Shown here piece after piece: positions 58,920-64,000 of a stretch of DNA of 64,000 bases (its first letter is position 1; each line of letters starts with the position of its first letter). Source of the stretch: Abscondita cerata (Eukaryota > Arthropoda > Insecta > Coleoptera > Lampyridae); assembly GCA_030710515.1 (NCBI GenBank), contig JALBCR010002739.1:156974-220973 (forward strand), read 5' to 3'. Made by a program: the position numbers and the translations under genes. The notes under the pieces are model-generated. The model searched no databases. It was not told the origin of the DNA and saw nothing but the letters and a program-made list of their open reading frames with translations.

Positions 58920-59531
58920 ATGCCTCATTTTAACTTTGGTGCTACCATACTGTATCTAGCAGGGTCAAAAGAATATGACAGGTTACAAATATTACAGAAT
59001 AGGGCCATGCGAATCATTCTAAATAAGGGTAGAAGAACACAAATCAAAGTTATGCTTGCTACGTTAGATTGGGTTAATGTTAGAAGCCATTGTGAAATGC
59101 AAGCTCTAATTTTCATACACAAAATAAAGTGCGGAGTTTTCCCAAATTATTTTGATGACATATTGAAGAAAGGGTCAGAAATTCATTCATATAGTACAAG
59201 GGGCGCTAACAATTTTGCAGTGGCTTTTAAATACTCAACAAGTGGTCAAAATTCATTGTTTTATAAAGCGTTAGTTAAGTATAATGAACTGCCAAACAAA
59301 ATTAAAAATTGTAATATAACAACCTTTAAATTAGAATTAAAAACTGTATGCTTGAAATGTATTGTTTCTGTGAGTATAAAATGTATCTTGTGTTGTAAAT
59401 TATTGTATATTATTGTATATCACATTAATTTTTATTTTTATTTTATAATATGTAATACTTCTAATATCTTAGTTTGTTTATATAGTTTTAAAAAACTAAA
59501 TGAAGTTATCTATTATTATTATTCTCTATAG
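58920..59531 (+). pseudogene. CR1-like LINE C-terminal region
   Basis: A 203-codon frame starts in sequence homologous to the post-RT region (FGATILYLAGSKEYDRLQIL, QNRAMRIILNKGRRTQI, LDWVNVRSHCEMQALIFIHK). It ends near ELPNKIKNC, after which hydrophobic, AT-driven residues suggest 3' UTR read-through. The pattern is the usual C-terminus of CR1/jockey-like RT proteins. Confidence 0.8.
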
Positions 59532-61730
59532 TATCTAAATTTGCACAACATTTGTACAACATCTAGTATTGAAAATGTCGAATTTGCGCTTGAAAACTAC
59601 GATTTGCTGATACCATTGATTTTCTCTTTCCATTTGAAAGAAAATTGATACAGAATATTTGTGAAAGTTTATGGCGAACATATTCTTGATAAATCACAAT
59701 ACTTTGAGTGATTTCAAAGAATTGAAACGTGGGACAGAATAAACCACTTGCAAAATCTTGTTTGACAGGTACAAAAGAAAATCATTTTTCTGTCGAATTG
59801 CATCTTGTAATTAAAAATTGTGTTGAGAATCATGAGAACAAAAAAAAAACAGCGACATCAACTCCAAAACGATATCTCCAGTATTTTGTTTAATAGAACG
59901 AAAATGGTGTTATCTCGTTAATATCGACAACAAATAGTAGATTTTAACCAAGCATTTCGTGAAAAAAAGACCAAAATATCAAATGAAATTCACTACACTT
60001 GGCGACAAGCGTATACTGAGTAAGATTCATTTCTTACGTATGTATGATAATGGTTTGATAATTGGTTGATTTCATAAAAAAGAAATAGTTTGGCGAACAT
60101 CAAAATAGATGATAGCGATGGGAAATACTTTAAATAAACTAATATTCATATTTTGTTTGGTGTCAACAAAAACTATTTTTTGGGTTTAAAAGTATTCCTC
60201 TCTTCAACAATTTAAAAAGTTAAATTAAGTTCTTTTAAAATGTTTCAATTAAAAATTGGTTCAACATTACAACATTGACTTAAGAATAAGTTTGAAACCG
60301 AAGAGCTGTTGTTGCTGTTGTTCACAGAATTATTTTAGTTCAAATGTTCTGCATTACAGTTTTACAACTGCTTCGGGTTATTGCTAGTAGTTCTAAATAA
60401 AGAAATAATAGAAGTTCATAAAATGTATAACAGAGAAGAAAATAATGAGGTTTAGATTGATCTTTTGCATAATAAACCCAAGATGATTGTTGTATTTTGA
60501 GGTTTGTATATAATGATAATAACGATAGACATAACACTACGTATTCGATGCACGCAAAATTAATTTTGGAAGGCACACAGTGGAAGTATCACATACGGCT
60601 CTATTCGCAGGAAATGCCTCTCAGGAAAGCAGTCATTCTTAATATCGCATTAGATCCTACATTATGAAGGCGTGATTTATCCACTGAGTGAACCAACAAT
60701 AGAAAGATGCGGTTGCAACGAACAATATGCATTATATGATACACTTTTGTATAATACTTGTTCAATGGCGTAGATATTATGATATAAAAAGCGTACTTAT
60801 TTCCTATTTATAAATGGAGTAACTTTTATTACATTCAGCGTGTAACGAATTTTTTCAATCAGATTTTGTTCAGGTACTCGTTTAAATAAGTGCTAAACAT
60901 CGTTTTTGTCTTTTGTCCATCATCAAATTTTAATCAAAGATAGCAAACCAACTGTGATGATATCAACGTCCATGGGTGTGTATTACGAGAGGCCGTATAG
61001 ATCCACCGATTATCACGGTAGAATAATTCATTGAAGTAGTATTAGTACGCCGTTTTGACTTCTGAAGAATTTTGAAGTGTTTCAGTGGCACCCTACATTT
61101 AAGTTTTACGCATGAACACCACCACGTAATAAACTTGTTTCGTAAGCTTATACATCAAATATTTACTTGAACAATTTAATAAAAATATATTACTTTACAC
61201 ATTAACAAAATAAGTACTTACAAAATTAATAAAATGTATCATGGAATGGTACGGTCGATTATTTTATTTCCATTGACGTAGACAAAGAGTTCAAACCTTG
61301 ACAAATCGTTGATATTATTTCTATGTAATATTTGGTAACAACTCAAAGAACAAGGTAGATAAGAAATACTAAATAGAACTAGAAGCGCTGCAACTCTCCT
61401 TATCAGCCTAGAACCAAATGAAAGGTAGAAAACATAAAAGTATGGACATAGAAAGAAAAGGAAATACAAACGAAGTATAAAGTAGAAATACAAGACTGAA
61501 AAGAAAAAAAGGCAGGAAGGAAGAATGAAACACAAGGAACAGGCAAACTAACAAATTTCATAACAAAAACGGAAGAGAACATAAAATTGATACATATGAA
61601 GATTTTGAAAATATCCAGCGAACTGGTTTGAAATCAGCAATCCGAGAAAGTATATAATAATCTTTACGTACCACGATATGAATAACAAGGATTTCGAGTT
61701 ATTTGAAGAAAACACTTAAACTGCCAAGGA
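59532..61730. other. No recognised feature
   Basis: AT-rich sequence. Short frames (for example 60340-60576, 61239-61535) are not supported by any motif. Confidence 0.4.
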
Positions 61731-61737
61731 GGAAAAT

Positions 61738-62270
61738 ATACAAATCACATTAAGCAACTTTGTCGACAGATATGTAAAAGCAGTTATGTAAAGTCGATCA
61801 TTCGATAATTATAGCCAACATAAGCGTTAGCAACAATAAAAATCTCAAATCGCCTACTATAAGTTCGCAAGAGGTTGTACAATAACAAACAAACACTCAA
61901 AATCACTCGACAGATGTTTCAACCCCTTTTGGGACTTTCGGGAGTAACAGAACCTCGAGTGTAGGCGCTCACTCATTACTACAAATGCCAGTACTGTCAA
62001 CTATATTCTCTACTAGAGGGTACATCATATTTAAACTATAAAAGTTTTGCGACATCTAGTGTCGACTCCAACAACCTCTTGGCGAACTTACAGCAGGCGA
62101 TCTCGAGATTTTTTTGCAAACGCTTATGTTGGCTATAATTATCAAAAGGATCGACTTACGTAACTGCTTTTGCATACTATGTAGACTAAGTTGCTTTATG
62201 CGAACCATTTGCGTACGTGATCGCTAACAACGAGTCGACACTAGATGTCGCAAAACTTATAGTATAAGAA
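61738..62270. repeat. Composite palindromic repeat
   Basis: Left arm 61745-61885 and right arm 62080-62205 are inverted copies; TAATTATAGCCAACATAAGC near 61807 pairs with GCTTATGTTGGCTATAATTA near 62123. A second, nested inverted pair, GCGACATCTAGTGTCGACTC near 62046 and its complement near 62236, overlaps the right arm. Non-coding, MITE-like. Confidence 0.8.
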
Positions 62271-62835
62271 CTCACTACAAACTACAACAAAAGCTGGAAC
62301 AATTAGTTGCACGAGAAGAAACCAACATTTATAACATAATACTACAAAAGAAGACAAAATAACTACTTATAGGAAACGGTAATATGTAGTAAAGAGATAG
62401 AGAAGAATGGTTAAAGTAATCAGTCTCACAAGTTGTATTAAAATGAGACTTGTAAGAAAAACTCATAGAAGCAGTCAACACACATGAACAAAAACTAAAA
62501 TTAAAGTAATGGGAACAAACAGTAACGCCATACAACGATGCGATTATCATATCAAACACCTAACAACAACTCTATGCAAACACACAAAACAAATTGAAAG
62601 AATAATTAAAAGATGAAGAAACAAAACAAAGTACCCATATCCAAGAGGGAACAAAACACAAGAGACTTACATTGCAATAGAATTGTTTGTTTTGTTATTT
62701 TACATTAAACAAAAGAATTCGGCTACATTATAATATATATTTATATAAACAAAAGTCAATAATTGTAAATAGCGAAATAAAAAAAATGTAAAACTTACTA
62801 TAAATTATTAGCTTGCAATTGAAACTTAATTATTT
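62271..62835. other. No recognised feature
   Basis: A-rich plus strand. No domain or element end was recognised. Confidence 0.35.
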
Positions 62836-62839
62836 TCCT

Positions 62840-64000
62840 GTTTTGTTTCTGCATCCATTCTCTTTTCTTCATTACTCTCCCTCATCCATTCGATCTCTTT
62901 CTTGCATTACCCCTAACATATCCTTCCGCTCTTAATTCTTACATCTTTCTTTCATGTATTCTATGTTCTCCCCTTCATCTCCGCACAGTCTGCACAATCT
63001 ATCCTCGTCCTTTCACCAGTATTTATTTTCTCTTTCTTCATTTCCCACTCTAAATCTTGATTTCAATCTTTCCTTCCTTCTCTCTATCTTTCCTCATACC
63101 TCACCTCTCGTTTTTCTGTTTGGGTTCTTATCTTTTCTAGTTTTGCTTTATATTGTAGCATGTATCTTGGTGTTTCCCTTTTAATTCTTAATATCCACTT
63201 TTACTAGTTCTCTTGTATTGCTTCTAGTTGCCACCCATTTCTTCCATCCCACATCTCTGCCCGTACATCATAACTTCTTTGACTATCCTTTTTTTCTAAA
63301 TCTTTTCACAAAAATTCTTCCCCTATTCCCCCACACTTGTCCGATTATCAAAATTTCCTTTTCTTTATAATTCCCTTATTTGTTTACTATCCTTGTTGTC
63401 GTAGTTTAGGAACTAGATACTTGTATTTGTCTTCCCAATCTTTATTCTTCCTCTTCCCAAAGCCATAATACTTTCTTCTTTCTTTCTGTTTCTTTCTTCC
63501 TTTTTAAGTTCCATAGTTTTTGTTTTGTTCACGTTTGCTTCTTAACTTTTTCTCTTTCAAGTTTTTCTTAGAGTTTTTGATTACCCCTTAAATAATCTTC
63601 CTCCCTTTTTCTACATCGCAACTCATGTCGTCCGCATACGCCAATACCTACACTTTTTTTCTTCCAACCAGTATTTCTTTCACCTGGTGTTTTCTAATTC
63701 CTCTTCTAGATCCAGAATGTACAAAGAACATAAACACGGACTTAACGAATATCCTTGTTTCAGTCTTCTTCTCGTCTTAAACGTGTTCTCCATTCTTTCA
63801 GAATCTTGCTATACTTTGTATCCTACGTTCGTTAAGCTTATCCCCCTTGTAGTTTCTAATTTCTTTTATTTCCTTTTTGTAAATTGACATATTATTGTCT
63901 CCCTCTATTGTTGACATGAGTCCTTCCCATTCCGTATCTTTCATATTTTTCTCATTCCCTCTCTCCCCTCATCCTCTTTCCTGAGCAATACGTAACTTCC
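62840..64000 (-). pseudogene. LINE RT remnant continuing beyond the window
   Basis: The minus strand gives, from the right edge, a degenerate RT with CGCSLSPCLCSLYI..LEEEL-like sequence (near 63750-63700), VLAYADDMS near 63645-63620 (the YADD catalytic box) and long Lys/Glu-rich sequence to about 62840. Nucleotide similarity to 14071-14625 is easily seen (shared block CCCACACTTGTCCGA and neighbours). Many stops. The 5' part lies outside the window. Confidence 0.7.

Larger units (their letters stand above)
57424..59531 (+). mobile_element. CR1-like LINE, ORF2 linker to C-terminus
   Basis: The plus-strand linker PWFTEDVRELIKERDRKF begins near 57438. RT runs 57694-58800 and a C-terminal domain 58920-59370. 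The endonuclease is missing, so the copy is 5'-truncated. A run of short AT-rich repeats (ATTATTATTCTCTATAG) lies near 59510. At least three frameshifts or stops occur, but motifs are well kept compared with the other LINEs here. Confidence 0.85.

Overview
This window is AT-rich DNA from an insect nuclear genome. The only host gene I can recognise is the first coding exon of seven-up (svp, the COUP-TF nuclear receptor), on the minus strand at 981-1279. Its first intron runs off the left edge. Everything to the right of it is 5'-flanking or intergenic DNA made almost entirely of decayed transposable elements. The mix (R1-type, CR1-like, RTE-like and jockey-like LINEs, Penelope, BEL/Pao and gypsy LTR elements, mariner and Tc1-like transposons, many foldback MITEs) fits a large, repeat-rich insect genome. 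A beetle is plausible, but the order cannot be fixed from this sequence.

Layout: 1-1.76 kb, svp intron, exon and 5' region. 2.6-11.8 kb, a divergent array of roughly 1-kb satellite units, interrupted by a Tc1-like element with about 500-bp inverted repeats (6115-7586) and by Penelope fragments with a hammerhead-like 3' end (8645-10055). 12.1-14.1 kb, an 18-bp minisatellite with a higher-order spacer. 14.1-18 kb, LINE scraps, an internally deleted LINE derivative and two small MITEs. 18.2-19.7 kb, a 1.45-kb foldback element. 19.7-24.1 kb, a minus-strand LINE broken by a mariner (20394-21666) and a MITE. 24.9-26.1 kb, a BEL/Pao gag remnant. 27-28 kb, inverted arms of a ~27-bp-period repeat around a gypsy scrap. 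28.2-30.3 kb, an element with ~110-bp terminal inverted repeats and a decayed gene with FEN1/PIN-nuclease-like motifs. 31.6-36.1 kb, a near-complete jockey-like LINE split by a 1,422-bp probable solo LTR. 36.4-40.3 kb, gypsy pol followed by a LINE RT. 41-44.3 kb, a hammerhead-like motif, a foldback MITE, and an RTE-like LINE split by a 1,309-bp probable solo LTR. 46.5-59.5 kb, a MITE, a Tc1 remnant and five LINE remnants. 61.7-64 kb, a palindromic repeat and another LINE.

No element looks intact. The ORFs of more than 60 codons outside svp are transposon remnants or chance frames in AT-rich or pyrimidine-rich DNA. Several nested insertions can be resolved to the base from target-site duplications, so relative ages can be read. 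The best candidates for something little described are the element at 28206-30342, the two hammerhead-like motifs, and the internally deleted LINE at 15345-15735. No tRNA, rRNA or CRISPR array was seen.
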